From contig JAUPFV010000004.1 in assembly GCA_036936605.1 (NCBI GenBank), forward strand, positions 67,604,352 to 67,668,351: a stretch of DNA of 64,000 bases. The letters are read 5' to 3'. Below, piece after piece: positions 45,757 through 56,749 of this stretch. The translations under genes and the position numbers were made by a program. This stretch comes from Limnanthes douglasii subsp. nivea. Its lineage: Eukaryota > Streptophyta > Magnoliopsida > Brassicales > Limnanthaceae. Each line of letters starts with the position of its first letter. Position 1 is the first letter of the stretch. Below the pieces are notes generated by a model. That model was not told where the DNA came from, did not search any database, and was given only the letters and a program-made list of their open reading frames with translations.

Positions 45757-47950
45757 ACTTTATTCTCCTCTGGATGAAATTATTTTCTTCTTAGGTCGTC
45801 CAGCTCTGCTTTTAAAAATCGGAGGAAGTAGATCTGGAGAAGTTGTTGAAGTAGATCCTTGACCAAAAATAGTAAATGCAACTATACCATATGAATATAT
45901 TGCCTTATAAGAGCTTACAAAATAGCATGGCTCAACATATTTCATAGAATCTGCATTTATATAAAATATCGCAGCTAAAACATAAGAACATGGGAAACAC
46001 TCATGTTGCCACAAACCACAAGAGCAACTACGTACACTAAGATCAACAACCACAACATGATCACAAAACACTTAATGCAAAAGAGGAGTAGACGAATGAA
46101 CTATCCATGGACGACCTTCTTCCACATTAGCTTTAAACTTTTGATCAAATTCAGGACACAAATTACTAGTCCAACGTTCAACATCACTAAAACGTCTTGA
46201 AATTTGACTCATTTCTAAAACTCTAATCCTATCAATTAACTCCACTATAGGCAAACCAAAAAATCGTTTAACTTGATTGTTAAAAGTTTCAGCTGGAGTA
46301 GATGTTATGGAACTATACCTCTTGCCTTTGAAAAAAGCACAAGCATATTTCTCAGGAGATAAATTTTGAAAAAAACTTTCAACCTTCTCAGCTCGCTGCT
46401 TAAGTAATTCATCCATATATTGATTAAACAAATTCTGATTAGAAGCATATGCACATCTTTTAAACAGTTTAACCATAATATTCTTAAATGTCGTCGGTGT
46501 AGCCCTTAAACAATGCCTCAAATTATTCATAAGATGATAAAGACAATTAATGGTAATTTGGAAATATAGTAGATACAGCAGTAACAATACCTAAGTGACG
46601 ATCACTAATAAATATGATTTCACGATCCAAAAAATGAGGTTTCAACATCTCCAAAAACCATAACCAATTCTCAGTATCTTCAGACGAAACAATATTAAAT
46701 GCAACAGGGAAAATACCTGCAACAAATATATAAAACAAAACATAGTATAAATATAGATATGTTTCACAACTATCACTTATTGATATAGATATGTTTCGCA
46801 TCTATCTCGTTAATCATATACTATATGTGTTTCACATCTATCTCGTTAATCATAAATTGCATGTGTCGCATCTATCTCGTTATTTATTCAGAACGTTTCA
46901 CATCTATCTCTTTGTTATTCATCTTCAATCCTGTTTTTCGCAGATTTATATATAACATAGTTAAATATAACATATATTCCAATATAAATAAAACTTACCA
47001 TTGTTACCATCTTTGGCTATAGTAGATAGCAAAACTCCATTATATTTTCCCGTTAAAAAAGACCCATCAACAAATAAAACTTAACGACAAGAATTGAAAC
47101 CATAAAGGCAAGACCCAAATGCTACGAAAGATCGCTTGAACACATTGATTTCCAAAAATAACTCTAGTACGTAATCACTATTGCTATCAAGAACCTTAAA
47201 TGTTTTAAAATAATTCTTAAAGAGTTTATAAGAAGTTGAACTATCTCCATATACAGCCCTCCTATATTTTTCTAGAGCAAGCCATGAAACACGGTAAAAC
47301 ATATCTAAACCGTAATCATTTTTTAAAAATGATCTCACGCTTGTAGCTGTAACATCAACTCTCCTCCTCACACAATGACGTATTTCATTTTCCAATAAAA
47401 TCATGACAAATGCCTTCTATTTTCTTTGCTAAAACCAAGCCCGCATATATAAGTTTCGACATACTTCTTAATAATAAAAAAACTAGTAGACCTCTCTTGT
47501 TTAGCATAAAGTCTCCAAGGACAGCCCTTTGAATATTTTTTCATGCAATAAACAGTTATTCTTTGTTTATTGTTATGGAAATATTTAAAATAAAAACATT
47601 TTTATAAAGCCAACCGACTACCAACTGATCTTAAACCTACTTCTTCATCTTGAAACACCTACCCAACACCACTAATTTCATTAACCGAACCAATAGTAGC
47701 AAGTGGTTTGTGCTTGCGACTAATAGCATTAACACCAGGAGTTTCACCAGTTTCTCCACAAATAATATCTTCATTTGAAACTTCAAATATACTTTCAGCA
47801 GTTTTTCTAATATTATTACCAACAACAAGATCACCTTCAACTTTAATAGTAATATTTGAAACACCCAAACTATCAATAAATGATACCAAAGCAATTAAAT
47901 CACCATCACAACCTAAGATAACGTTTTCTAGATCACCAGTGTTTTTTACT
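45757..47950 (-). pseudogene. MuDR-type transposase of large MULE 1
   Basis: Read right to left. The N-terminal region (ILGCDGDLIALVSFIDSLG) leads to a MuDR DNA-binding segment with ITVYCMKKYSKGCPWRLYAK near 47510. A linker follows (MFYRVSWLALEKYRRAVYG), then the MULE DDE core, LFVDGSFLTGKYNGVLLST near 47060. An intron of about 46990-46760 comes next, then GIFPVAFNIVSSEDTENWLW and FISDRHLGIVTAV. The SWIM zinc finger is near 46020 (CSCGLWQHECFPCSYVLAA, with His changed to Tyr). It ends GRPKKKIISSRGE-stop. Lesions are few: a stop before VLFVDG, a stop in the N-terminal part, a frameshift near 46560 and a stop near 46070. It was probably active not long ago. Confidence 0.85.
46755..46940 (+). 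repeat. TTTCGCATCTATC words inside the transposase intron
   Basis: Five or six copies (GTTTCGCATCTATCTCGTTA, GTTTCACATCTATCTCGTTA) lie within the intron of the minus-strand transposase, still in plus orientation. Confidence 0.75.
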
Positions 47951-47957
47951 CCGAATA

Positions 47958-48356
47958 ATAAAACAAAAACATAACGATCTTACATTTCCGAGTAGCTAAT
48001 ATTAGTTTTCTCTATAACTTTCGAATTCGTTTTGGTGGAACCTCTTACCTGGGTCAATCGATCATGTATGAAAGTGTAAACTATAAAAATCTAAACCCAA
48101 ATTTATATTAGAAAATAGAGTCCTTAGATATCTGTATAGATGACACTGGATTTTATATTTAATTATCCAAATAAAAAATTGGAAAAAACTTAGAATTTAA
48201 GTGTCACGTGTCAGTTTTTAAATGGTTTATATGCGCGTGGGGCTATATTTGCAAATTTTTAAAACGAAGGAATGAATTTTATGCAGAAGTGAACGAAATG
48301 GACTATGTTGATACAAGTGGTAAATATGAGGGACTAACAGTGCTTTTTAGCCTATT
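47958..48356 (-). repeat. Right inverted repeat and terminus of large MULE 1
   Basis: 47958-48165 pairs with 34140-34350. The outer 190 bases, reading inward from GGCTAAAAAGCACTGTTAG, have no partner on the left. They resemble in style the left end of the Pack-MULE (GGCTTAAATTGCTGTTTCG), including an ACACGTGACA block. Confidence 0.6.
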
Positions 48357-48599
48357 ATTCGGGTTGGTTATATTTTTTTAGACCCTCTAATTTAGTATAA
48401 CTTAATCTAAAGACTAATTAAACGTAGAATGATGAATTTTTTAGATCGTATTAATTTAGATTGTAGATTTTTTAGAGAAAAATATCCATAAAAACCCACT
48501 CAACTATTTAATTACCAATTAGTACCCAAAATAAGGATAGTGTCAATGGGTACCTCCACCTAAAAAGTGGACAAAAATAGCGCCGACTATATATACCTG

Positions 48600-48790
48600 T
48601 TTTTTTTAAAATCCATTTTCCCCCTTCTGAGAACCCATAAACCCACAAAACAAACCTTATTTTTTTAGTAACTAGAAACAAACCGTTCGACTTCCTTCTT
48701 CACACCAAAAAACCTTAACCTCCTCCAACCAGCATTCTCCCGTTTTTCACCGATTCTCGACCATCCACCGTCGTCTCTTCCCTGAAACAA
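48600..48790 (+). promoter_or_regulatory. Leader exon of large MULE 2 gene
   Basis: A C-rich, CCACC-containing leader ends in ACAA before GTAAGC at 48791. The intron runs to a TTTTTGCAG acceptor at 49703, six bases before the ATG at 49709. The same arrangement is found in the first large MULE. Confidence 0.5.
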
Positions 48791-49129
48791 GTAAGCACGG
48801 GCCCTTCGAGGACTTTCCGTTTAGTTTACGCCGGCCGGTGAAGAAAGAACGAGTTACTTATTTATACTAAAAATATCTTTATTTTTGCGTTTTTAGTGAT
48901 TTCCAAGTACTTGTTGCTGTTTTTTGACGATCAACGTTGCTTATTTATACTGAAATCACGTAATTAAGATCGTGAGTGAGTATATTAGTTTCTGGGTTTA
49001 TCGTTCTATACAGTAGTTTTTGAGGGTGCATGTAATATTAATCATTTTCTGCGCATTGTGATGTATAATAGATGTATTTCATTTAGTTGTTTGTTGGTTT
49101 TAGTGTCGTTTCCAAATTTCCCAGATCCT

Positions 49130-49645
49130 GGCCACGTGCATGTGAAAAATAGAACAATTCGCCTTTCGCTACATGTGTATTATAAAACAATTCACATCCT
49201 CATTTTATTTAAGTGCAAATAATTCACATCCTAATTTTATGTAAATGCAAATAATTCGCATCCTACACTTACGTGTGTATATATATATATGTGCAAACAA
49301 TTTGCATCCTAGTAATTTGATGTTGTTTGCAAAAAACTCTCAGCATATACCTGAGAGTTGTTTGTGGCTTTATAACTTGAGAGTTGTTTGCAACTATATT
49401 ATCCGAGAGTTGTTTGCAAACATATTTGAGAGTTGTTTGGTAATATATCGAGTGTTGTTTGCAACTATAGCCTGCAAGTTGTTTGCAACTATAGCCTGCG
49501 AGTTGTTTGCAACTATAGCCTGCAAGTTGTTTGGAAACATATTTGAGAGTTGTTTGGAAACATATCGAGTGTTGTTTGCAACTATAGCCTGCGAGTTGTT
49601 TGCAACTACAACCTTCGAGTTGTTTGCAACTATAAGGTCGTTGTG
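49130..49645 (+). repeat. GAGTTGTTTGCAAC and AATTCGCATCC words in leader intron
   Basis: First AATTCGCATCC-type words (49155-49310), then about fourteen GAGTTGTTTGCAACTATA-type words (49320-49640), often with CCTGCGAGTTG spacing of 20-30 bases. Together they fill the intron in the way TTTCGCATCTATC fills the intron at 36016-36784. The long plus frames here are produced by the repeat and are not genes. Confidence 0.8.
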
Positions 49646-50734
49646 CTGTTGTTATTTTATGGTGTTGTTTGTTATATACAGTTATTGATTTATATTTTTG
49701 CAGGGAAAATGACTACGAAACCAAACTTCTACAGGTCCGGAGTGTTTAGCCTTGTGAAACTGCTGAGAACGTACAATATTACTTCTACCCACATCGAATT
49801 TACGAGAAACACACCCTTCTACACGCTGTTGAAGGCGACATTCAACCTCCAACAAAGGTAGTTAGCGAAGAGGAAGTTTTATGCGAACATTCAGTTGATT
49901 ATAAAGATATTCTTGGTCCAGCAAGACGCCTTCTGTTTTGGGCAAATCTGGTGAAGATAATGACGGATGATGTAAAGGCCATTTTTGGCCTTAAGCATGG
50001 CACAAAGGAAATAAATTTAACAAAATCCATAGCATTCCACAGCACATACATAAATGGAGCAGATAATGATTGAAGAATGATGAGAACATACTTCATGGGT
50101 AAAACATCAAGGAAGATAAGGCTGAAAAATACTGAAACCGTATCGAACAACATTATAATAGTACCTCTAAATCTAGTTTTTGTTATAAGCAGGATGTTAA
50201 GCTGCACTAACATAGCATGTTGTGGTGAGTTTTACAGACATATATAGCAAGAGCCATCAACCAAGGGGGGAGCATGAGTTGGAGAATGTTGCCCGACTGT
50301 TGATATTGTTTTTGTACACGACCCTATTCTACTCAGTCTATGGAGATGTAATGGGTTCGAATGTGTTATATTTTTTTGAAGACCTCGGAAAAATAAACTA
50401 CTATGACTGATCCAAATCAATACTGTTGAAGCTTCTCCAGTCGATCAGGAGTTGTGTTATGGAGGGAAAACCCGATACAGTTATCGGCTCCGTCACACTT
50501 CTATTCATAAGATTGTTTTGCATAATTAAATATTACCACACTAACATCGTGATGATAAAAATTTTCTCGATGAAGCCCTTCGTCATAGAGCACACAACAA
50601 TTGGGCTAGAGCTCATTAAGCCAAACATTATCCCAATGTTCTCCAAATGATGGGGATTGGAGTCCAAACAATCGAACTTGCAGCTGATTGGAAAGCTGCC
50701 TCTGCCGCGAGATGATGAGGTATGAAATACATAT

Positions 50735-50990
50735 ATGTATATAAACAACTCTCAAATTATAATTACAAACAACTCTCATCTTGTAGAATTGCAAACAACT
50801 CCCATATGATAGAGTTGCAAACAATTCTCAGATAATAGAGTTGCAAAAAACTCTCAGATAATTGAGGTGCATACAACTCTGAGGCTCTGACAGTTGCAAA
50901 CAACTTTCAGGGTCCCTTACAAACAACTTGTAGGCTATAGTTGTAAAAAAACTCACAGAGTATAACGTGGTATTAAACAACTCGCGCATA
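50735..50990 (+). repeat. AACAACTCTCAG word cluster
   Basis: About nine words of the form CAAACAACTCTCAG, the reverse complement of the CTGAGAGTTGTTTG type at 49320-49640, in an intron of the plus-strand gene. Confidence 0.75.
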
Positions 50991-52099
50991 GGTATTAACT
51001 TGGATTTTCTTCCCTTTATAGATTCTGGAGGCTCCCCTTCGTTTGGCAAAGGCTAAAAGAGAAGCATTTGGAGTAGTAGCAGTAAATGATGATCCAAATG
51101 CTGCAACAGTTTTACCAGAAGAAAGACCGAACAAAAGAAAAAAAAGTGACCCCAAAAAACAAGGAAAAGGTTGACACACACACGGAAATAATTTAATCAT
51201 GACATCCCACCCATAGACCAACCACAAGCAGTGACCAGAACATCGATTCCATCAACGGCAACCCAGGCAACCCAACTAGAGGCTGATGAAGTAGAGAATG
51301 AAAGTATGAATGAAATGGTCGATTGTTTTGTGCGCAAACGCAGAGAGGCTACTCCAAAGAAGACTGGAGCTAAAGTAACATCAAAGCGATTGAAGACCTA
51401 TACCGATATGAATAAGTATGAGCGGAAGATCGACCAACAGGCAAAAGAAGTAAGTATATTCTTGAGCCTTGTTATATATATGTAGTTTCTTTCATCCGCA
51501 TTGAACAAATTAAGATGTATCTGGTATTCTCATCGCAGATTGAAGAGTTAAGGTTAAAGCTAGCGGAACATGAAGAACAACAACTCCACAATTCTCTCTC
51601 ATTGCTCATTTTCTCCAGTAGAATGGTTGCAAAAGAGCCGGAACTGGGGTTACCGGCGGTACTAATAGAAGCCACGTCCATTGAATTGCAGGAAATTATG
51701 CCATATAAAATTCAAGTTAAGGACCGAAACCAGGACGGGCAAATACACAAGGCTGAAAAGCATGATGGAGTACTACCAGAGGAGAAGGACAATGATGAGA
51801 CCAATTCACTGGTTCAATCTGAACAAAGACCGGGAGAGTTATTGGTCACCATAGAAACAAACATAGTGGAGAGACAGACAGACAAGTCTCCCCCTACATA
51901 GCAGACAGAAACAGATGGGTTTCTTTCGAATGACCGTCAGCTTGTACCTCCCATTCCAGAGGAAGTAGGTTGCAAATAATATAGAGCTAAGAGGGTAGAA
52001 GCTCGTGAGAAGGAAGTGGCAGCCAAAGAATATGGACTTACGGATGCAGAAGGTCGTGAAGATGTAAGTAGATCTTAAGTACATTAAGATACAACATGT

Positions 52100-52445
52100 A
52101 TGTATTTAAACACATAGCGCATAACATTTTCGAAACAATTCATGATATATTTTTCAAACAACTCTAGTGGTATGTTTTCCAAACAACTCTCTGTTTTTCT
52201 GGTTTAAGCAACTTGCATTTTAATGTGCGTTTGTATTTTAAACAAATCGCGTGGTATTTATTTCAAACAATTCTCGTTTGTCTCAGTCAAATAACTCCCA
52301 AATTTTTTATTTTCAAACAAATCGCGTTTTTTAAAAACACACAACTCTCAAATGTATGTATTGTTTCGAAGAACACGCAGTGTAGTATTGCAAATAAATC
52401 TCAGGTTTGTTTTGCCACTAGTGCAAATAACTCTCAGGTTTGATA
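52100..52445 (+). repeat. AACAACTCTC word cluster and following CAA run
   Basis: About twelve AAACAACTCTC-type words in non-coding sequence. A CAA microsatellite follows at 52466-52556, where the minus-strand Val-rich and plus-strand Gln-rich frames are repeat artefacts. Confidence 0.7.
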
Positions 52446-53780
52446 TGAAACAGCATGTCGACCGACAACAGCCACAACAACAACAACAACAAAAACAACA
52501 AGAAAATAAAAAAATACAACAACAACAAGAAAATTAAAGAGAACAACAACAACAACACCCAGCCTTGGCAAAGCGTGAAAGACTAACATAAACCAAAGAT
52601 GCAAAACTTGTAGCACGGGAGGATTCAGAGTCCGCCTATCCCTGTAAGAAGTTATAACTACTCAACCTTGAAGAAGCACTAGTATAAGTCCAACAACGAG
52701 ACGAAAACATTAATGAAGTCCAAAAAATGGCAAACGCAGAGTCAGAACCATTGAGCCAAGAAGTAATTGTGGGACTAGTACCAAATCAACTGGAAAACAG
52801 AGAAGGACAAGTTCCACAGTATTCTGATACAAACAATAACACACTACGTTAACCAAATGTATTTTTTTATGGTTATTACTCGCAAGTTTCACAAACAGTG
52901 TTAGATGAAATTGATAATCTTGAAATCTATGATATGATACAACGGTCTTTGGAGAATATGTTGGAGGATGCGCTAACTAAATTTTATCAACAAAATCTGG
53001 AGAGTATGACAAAGCAGTCAACGATATTGGTTGTCGCAGATTGTGTGGTAAGTGGATTTTTAAATAATAATACATAAAATGTGTGTATTTTGGATTTTAT
53101 AATCTGACAACATAGTACCTTTATATGTTCAAGTCAAAGGAAGAGAAAGTGGGCGAGGATGACATGTTGCCTAGTTTTAATCTACTGAAATCGACCCAGC
53201 AGCGAGAGAAGATGCAAGTGTTCTAGAAGATCCACAACCACTTGCACCGGTAACTCTCACCGACTGGCCAATGGCTATACCGACAATTGAACTGATCGAT
53301 GTTGGTGAATACCATAAAGTACTTCAAATTCAAGGCAGAGAAGACCATGCAGATCCTCATGTATGGTATTTACCAATGTCCTAGTTTCCGTACAGACTTC
53401 ACGTGCACGTGAATGATGTGTTGGCACTACTTTTCGAACTAGACATGGACTACAAGGTATCCAGTTAGCAAATAACTCTCAGATATGTTTCAAACAACTC
53501 TCAGATATTGGATTTAATAAACAACTCGCTTTACCCCTGCAATTTGGTAGATTGTAGACACTTGGATTCTAAAAATTCTTAAAGAAGTAAATTGGAAAGT
53601 TCCATGCAAAACTTTCCCTGAAGCAAAATTTGGTGCCATACAATTTTTTAGCATCGCTACAGTAAGGCACCCTCGACTGCGGTATTTTCATATATCAATA
53701 CGCCAGAGATATTATCAAAAAACGATATGTGCATAAGACTTACCAAAAAGATATGGTAAGAGAGGTAAGAGTTTAATTTT

Positions 53781-54423
53781 ATTATTATTTCCTAAACGAT
53801 GAAAACACTAACCGACATTGGTAGCCATATTGCTCTATGGAAACCTATGGAGGGAGCATTTTGGATATAAACACTACCAAATTATTTTGGTGTACATATA
53901 TTTCTTGTAATTTTTTTGGTGTATATATAAGGTTTTTGTTTCATAAATATGCAATGTTTGACATTTTCGAACTCACTTGAAAGAACTGTGGGTAATTTAG
54001 CACAACACTCATTATTGACAAAACAATTCGCAACGTATATATAAAAAATTTACTACTAAACAATTTTCACCATCCAGTTTGACAAAACAATTCGCAACGT
54101 ATACAAAGAAACTACTTTTGAAGAATTCTCGTTTGTGCAGTAAGCAACAACTCTCAGTAATGACCTCGACCTAACAGTTCGCATCATTTCCTGCTATATA
54201 GTATCAATTCGCAAACATACCAAAGAGAGGATGCTGTAAAATCAAACCATCTAATCAAACACAACCCATTAATTGTTTGATGGAATAGAGAGGATGTTGT
54301 AATCATTAATATAGCTACCACCTCATTACGACTCCCTCCATGCCTATATAATAACAACTACATGGTAATTTAAAAACAAACTTTATAACTCAAAAGTTCA
54401 TAACATCTTCATTTACAATCACC
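53781..54423 (+). repeat. 3' region with AATTCGCA and AACTCTCAG words
   Basis: Holds scattered AACAATTCGCAACGTATA and AACTCTCAGTA words between 54000 and 54240 and no reading frame. A CCATATTGCTCTATGG patch occurs near 53826. Confidence 0.55.
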
Positions 54424-54799
54424 ATGTCTACCTCCGGTTCTTTAGGCGACTCGTGGTCTTCCATAGCGACCAAACATGCTCCATCTTAATCTCTCCGGTG
54501 GCACCACCAAACAGCCCAATATTTATACTAGACTTTGATATCGAGAAGTACTTCTCTTCTGACTATGTTTCAGTTGAAGTGGTTGACTTGGTGGTTGACT
54601 CTCAGCCAACGTAGATTCCAGACCGGAAAAGGAAGAGGGAAGACACAGAGGAGGAAAGTGAGGAAAAGAGAAAGATATTGGTACATCAAAGGAGGCCCAT
54701 TTGGTCGAGGTAGATAATGATGAGGAAGAACATAATGGAGATGCTGATAATGAGCGTGAAGATGAGGAATTAGCGGAAGAATCTTCTAGTGATGACTGA
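54424..54799 (+). pseudogene. Short basic-acidic ORF of large MULE 2
   Basis: The ATG at 54424 opens MSTSGSLGDSWSS, with a stop after KHAPS. Shifted frames continue with DFDIEKYFSSDYVSVEVVD, PDRKRKREDTEEESEEKRK and an acidic end EELAEESSSDD-stop. The KRKR motif followed by an acidic tail, and the position between the plus-strand gene and the transposase, match the ORF at 44586-44957. It has at least two frame changes. Confidence 0.5.
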
Positions 54800-54949
54800 T
54801 TGTTACTATTTTTTTTCATGCAAACTAATAAACACTAAAGATGGTAGTATTTTTTAGAAGTGCTCAGTGCATGAAGCCTTTTATGGCTATGTAATCTCTT
54901 TTTTGTATAAACATTTGATTAATGTAAATTTTTTATAAACATTGATATT

Positions 54950-55400
54950 TTGCAAACAACTCTCAGGTCACATTGAGAAAGAACTCTCTTAATCTATTTT
55001 CAAACAACTATTAGGGAAGTAATATACAAACAAGTCGCATTACCTCGATTGTAGAGACTTAGGGGAAGGACATGCAAATAATTCGCATCCTACACTTACG
55101 TATATATATGTGCAAACAATTTGCATCGTAGTATTTTGATGCTGTTTGCAGACAACACTCAACATATACCTAAGAGTTGTTTGGAACTCTATTATCTAAG
55201 AGTTATTTGGAAACATATTTGAGTGTTGTTTGAAACTATACGGTAGTTGTGTTGTTGTTCTCTTATGGGAGTTGTTTGTTTGTTTTCTGAGAGTATACTA
55301 ACAACACGCATTTCAATATTGTAATACAAATAATTCGCAGTGTGTGTAATAAACAACTCTCAAAGTGATTAGTCTATTGTCCACAACACACACGATATTA
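54950..55400 (+). repeat. GAGTTGTTTG / AACAACTCTC words in both orientations
   Basis: AAACAACTCTCAGG words come first, then AATTCGCATCC-type words (55080), then AAGAGTTGTTTGGAA-type words (55170-55280), then the reverse form again. The block 55075-55250 is a partial duplicate of 49230-49430. Confidence 0.7.
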
Positions 55401-55428
55401 CAGATTATTGTACCCAACAAATAGATCT

Positions 55429-55932
55429 TTAAACTGGAATCTCAAAAGTCCTCTTATTTTGATGTGATTTTGAACCACAGCCACACCTCAGCTGTTTGGT
55501 TGTCACTTCTCCTCCAGACGGAATTTGCTTTTTCTTCGTCCTTCTGTGCCGTATTTTCATGTTAGGAGCCAAAATTTCCACCTCTAACGGATCATTAGAG
55601 CTTGATCTTTCGCTGAAATTGGTTATTGTCGGCATACTGAAAGAGTAAATTGGTCTGTAATTGTTAACCATGAAGAACGACTCTATTATAGTTAGAGGAT
55701 GTTGGTTGGAAGACTGAGTTGCTGCTAAAGCTTGAGGACATGGAAAACACTCTTGTTGCCATGCTCCGTAAGAACATTTGAAATTCAACTAATTAACAAC
55801 CCTTACAGGGTCTAAAAAGACTTCAAACAAGGGTGCCGAATACTTACGTATTACCCAAGTTCGGCAGTTCTCAACATTCTACTTTAGCTTATTTTCATAC
55901 TGGGGACATAAATTAGTACTCCACCTTAACCC
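55429..55932 (-). pseudogene. MULE 2 transposase, C-terminal part only
   Basis: Read right to left: RWSTNLCPQYENKLK, NCRTWVIRKYSAPLFEV, then a SWIM-like finger CSYGAWQQECFPCPQALAA and a basic tail RRTKKKQIPSGGE. These align with RWTSNLCPEFDQKFK, CSCGLWQHECFPCSYVLAA and GRPKKKIISSRGE of MULE 1. A Cys and the His of the finger are lost. The gene is cut at about 55930 by the LTR of the gypsy element, so the DDE core lies beyond that insertion, outside the window. Confidence 0.8.
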
Positions 55933-56555
55933 TGGTGTGGATAATTTGTGGTTTGAGGGTGTTTTGGGTAATTTTTAGATTGGATTAAGTTTTAGTAGAA
56001 TATAGTGAGAGAAGAGTGGCATGTGCTTGTATAAAATATATTTTTCGAAAAGTCCTCTCTCTTAAATGAAGGTGGTTGGGGTATTAATACTAACTTTGTG
56101 ACCCATGGGCCTTCCGGGTCGGACTATAGACTCGAGTAAGGTTTAAGGACCTCTAAGCTTAAGGCAAGGACTGATCAGCAGCTTGCGGAGTCACAATCCA
56201 CTTGATCATAGTGTTCAGTGTGGTATGCTATTGAATATGTCCAAACTGGCCTTCGGATGATGCAATAAATTTTTTATCAAAGAAAGCTGACCCTATCTGT
56301 AGCCCCTTTAGGTCTTGAAGATACTTTGGAAGAACGAACTCGTAGAGAAAAAACTTTGTTCGTATCTGAAGTGAATTCTGATTTGGTTTGTAGTCGAAGT
56401 GAATCCTGATTGGATCTGTATGGGCATCATTTGCAGTTGGGAATTCCAAAAGTAAATGTTTTGAAGTATGACATGTATCGCGTTTTGGTTTGACCTTTCA
56501 GCCATTTTTTCTTCTAGGTTCTTGTACTTTCTTTTCAAAAAGTAATTAGAGTGCA
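55933..56555 (-). repeat. 3' LTR of the right-hand gypsy element
   Basis: It starts TGGTGTGGATAATT just after transposase homology ends, and ends GTGCA. Purine-rich GCATGAGGGGT on the minus strand next to it is a possible polypurine tract. The minus strand has a TATATTTTATAC signal near 56035, about 100 bases from the LTR end. The limits are tentative because no second LTR is visible. Confidence 0.45.
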
Positions 56556-56633
56556 ACCCCTCATGCTTCCTAGCCCCTAATAATTACGTTTGATAGATTT
56601 ATCTCCCCTAGGTGAAACCCTCATACCTCTCAC

Positions 56634-56645
56634 CTTTATATAAAT
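56634..56645 (+). promoter_or_regulatory. Possible TATA box for the antisense extra ORF
   Basis: CTTTATATAAATC on the plus strand is followed by a CT-rich leader (GTTTTCTCTCTCTG) and the coding region from about 56750, opposite to pol. Confidence 0.3.
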
Positions 56646-56749
56646 CAGGTTTAGTGTTTTCTCTCTCTGAAACTAGAAAACATTTATAGAGAGAGAAAGT
56701 TTGATAACTTGTATATGGGTAATTTATATATTCACAGCTATAAACACTT

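Larger units (their letters stand above)
34140..48356. mobile_element. Large MULE 1 with Ulp1-like gene and transposase
   Basis: Inverted ends (34140-34350 and 47958-48165) match at roughly three quarters of positions over 210 bases, for example ATATAAAATCC, TCATCTATAC, ATATCTAAG, TATAGTTTACAC and GCTACTCGGAAAT. The right end continues to about 48356 (GGCTAAAAAGCACTG when read inward); the left outer part is missing or diverged. Inside are a multi-exon plus-strand gene ending in a C48 protease domain, a short acidic ORF, and a minus-strand MuDR-type transposase. A small MULE is inserted at 43045-44394. Ulp1-bearing MULEs are known in plants. Confidence 0.75.
49709..53780 (+). pseudogene. Multi-exon gene of large MULE 2, protease domain incomplete
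   Basis: The ATG at 49709 opens MTTKPNFYRSGVFSLVKLL, parallel to MAPKTCFYRSGLFALLKQ in MULE 1. Later blocks also align: DDVKAIFGLKHGTKEI near 49970, MGSNVLYFFEDLGKINYYD near 50390, FVIEHTTIGLELIKPN near 50600. Charged and coiled-coil exons are at 51040-51900 (YERKIDQQAKE, IEELRLKLAEHEEQQ). Then come EYHKVLQIQGREDHADPHVW (about 53310) and VDTWILKILKEVNWKVPCKT (about 53555), matching the start of the C48 domain in MULE 1. The exons with the catalytic His, Asp and Cys are absent. Stops and frame changes are frequent. Confidence 0.7.
48475..55932. mobile_element. Large MULE 2, right end cut off by gypsy insertion
   Basis: The left terminus GAGAAAAATATCCATAAAAA leads to CTCAACTATTTAATTACC, GGATAGTGTCAATGGGTACC and GGACAAAAATA. 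These are the same features in the same order as the right end of MULE 1-type small elements at 43045 (CTCAACTATGTGATTATCC, GGATAGTGTCACTTGGTACC, GGACAAAAATA). Inside are leader exon, multi-exon plus-strand gene, short acidic ORF and the 3' part of a minus-strand transposase, parallel to 34140-48356. The element stops at about 55932, where an LTR begins. Confidence 0.75.

Noticed and set aside
49245..49688. 147-codon frame with repeated SCLQL-type words as a repeat protein
   Set aside because: It is produced by the GAGTTGTTTGCAAC words in an intron and has no counterpart in the other MULE.
52434..52616. Val-rich minus-strand frame
   Set aside because: It is generated by the CAA microsatellite.
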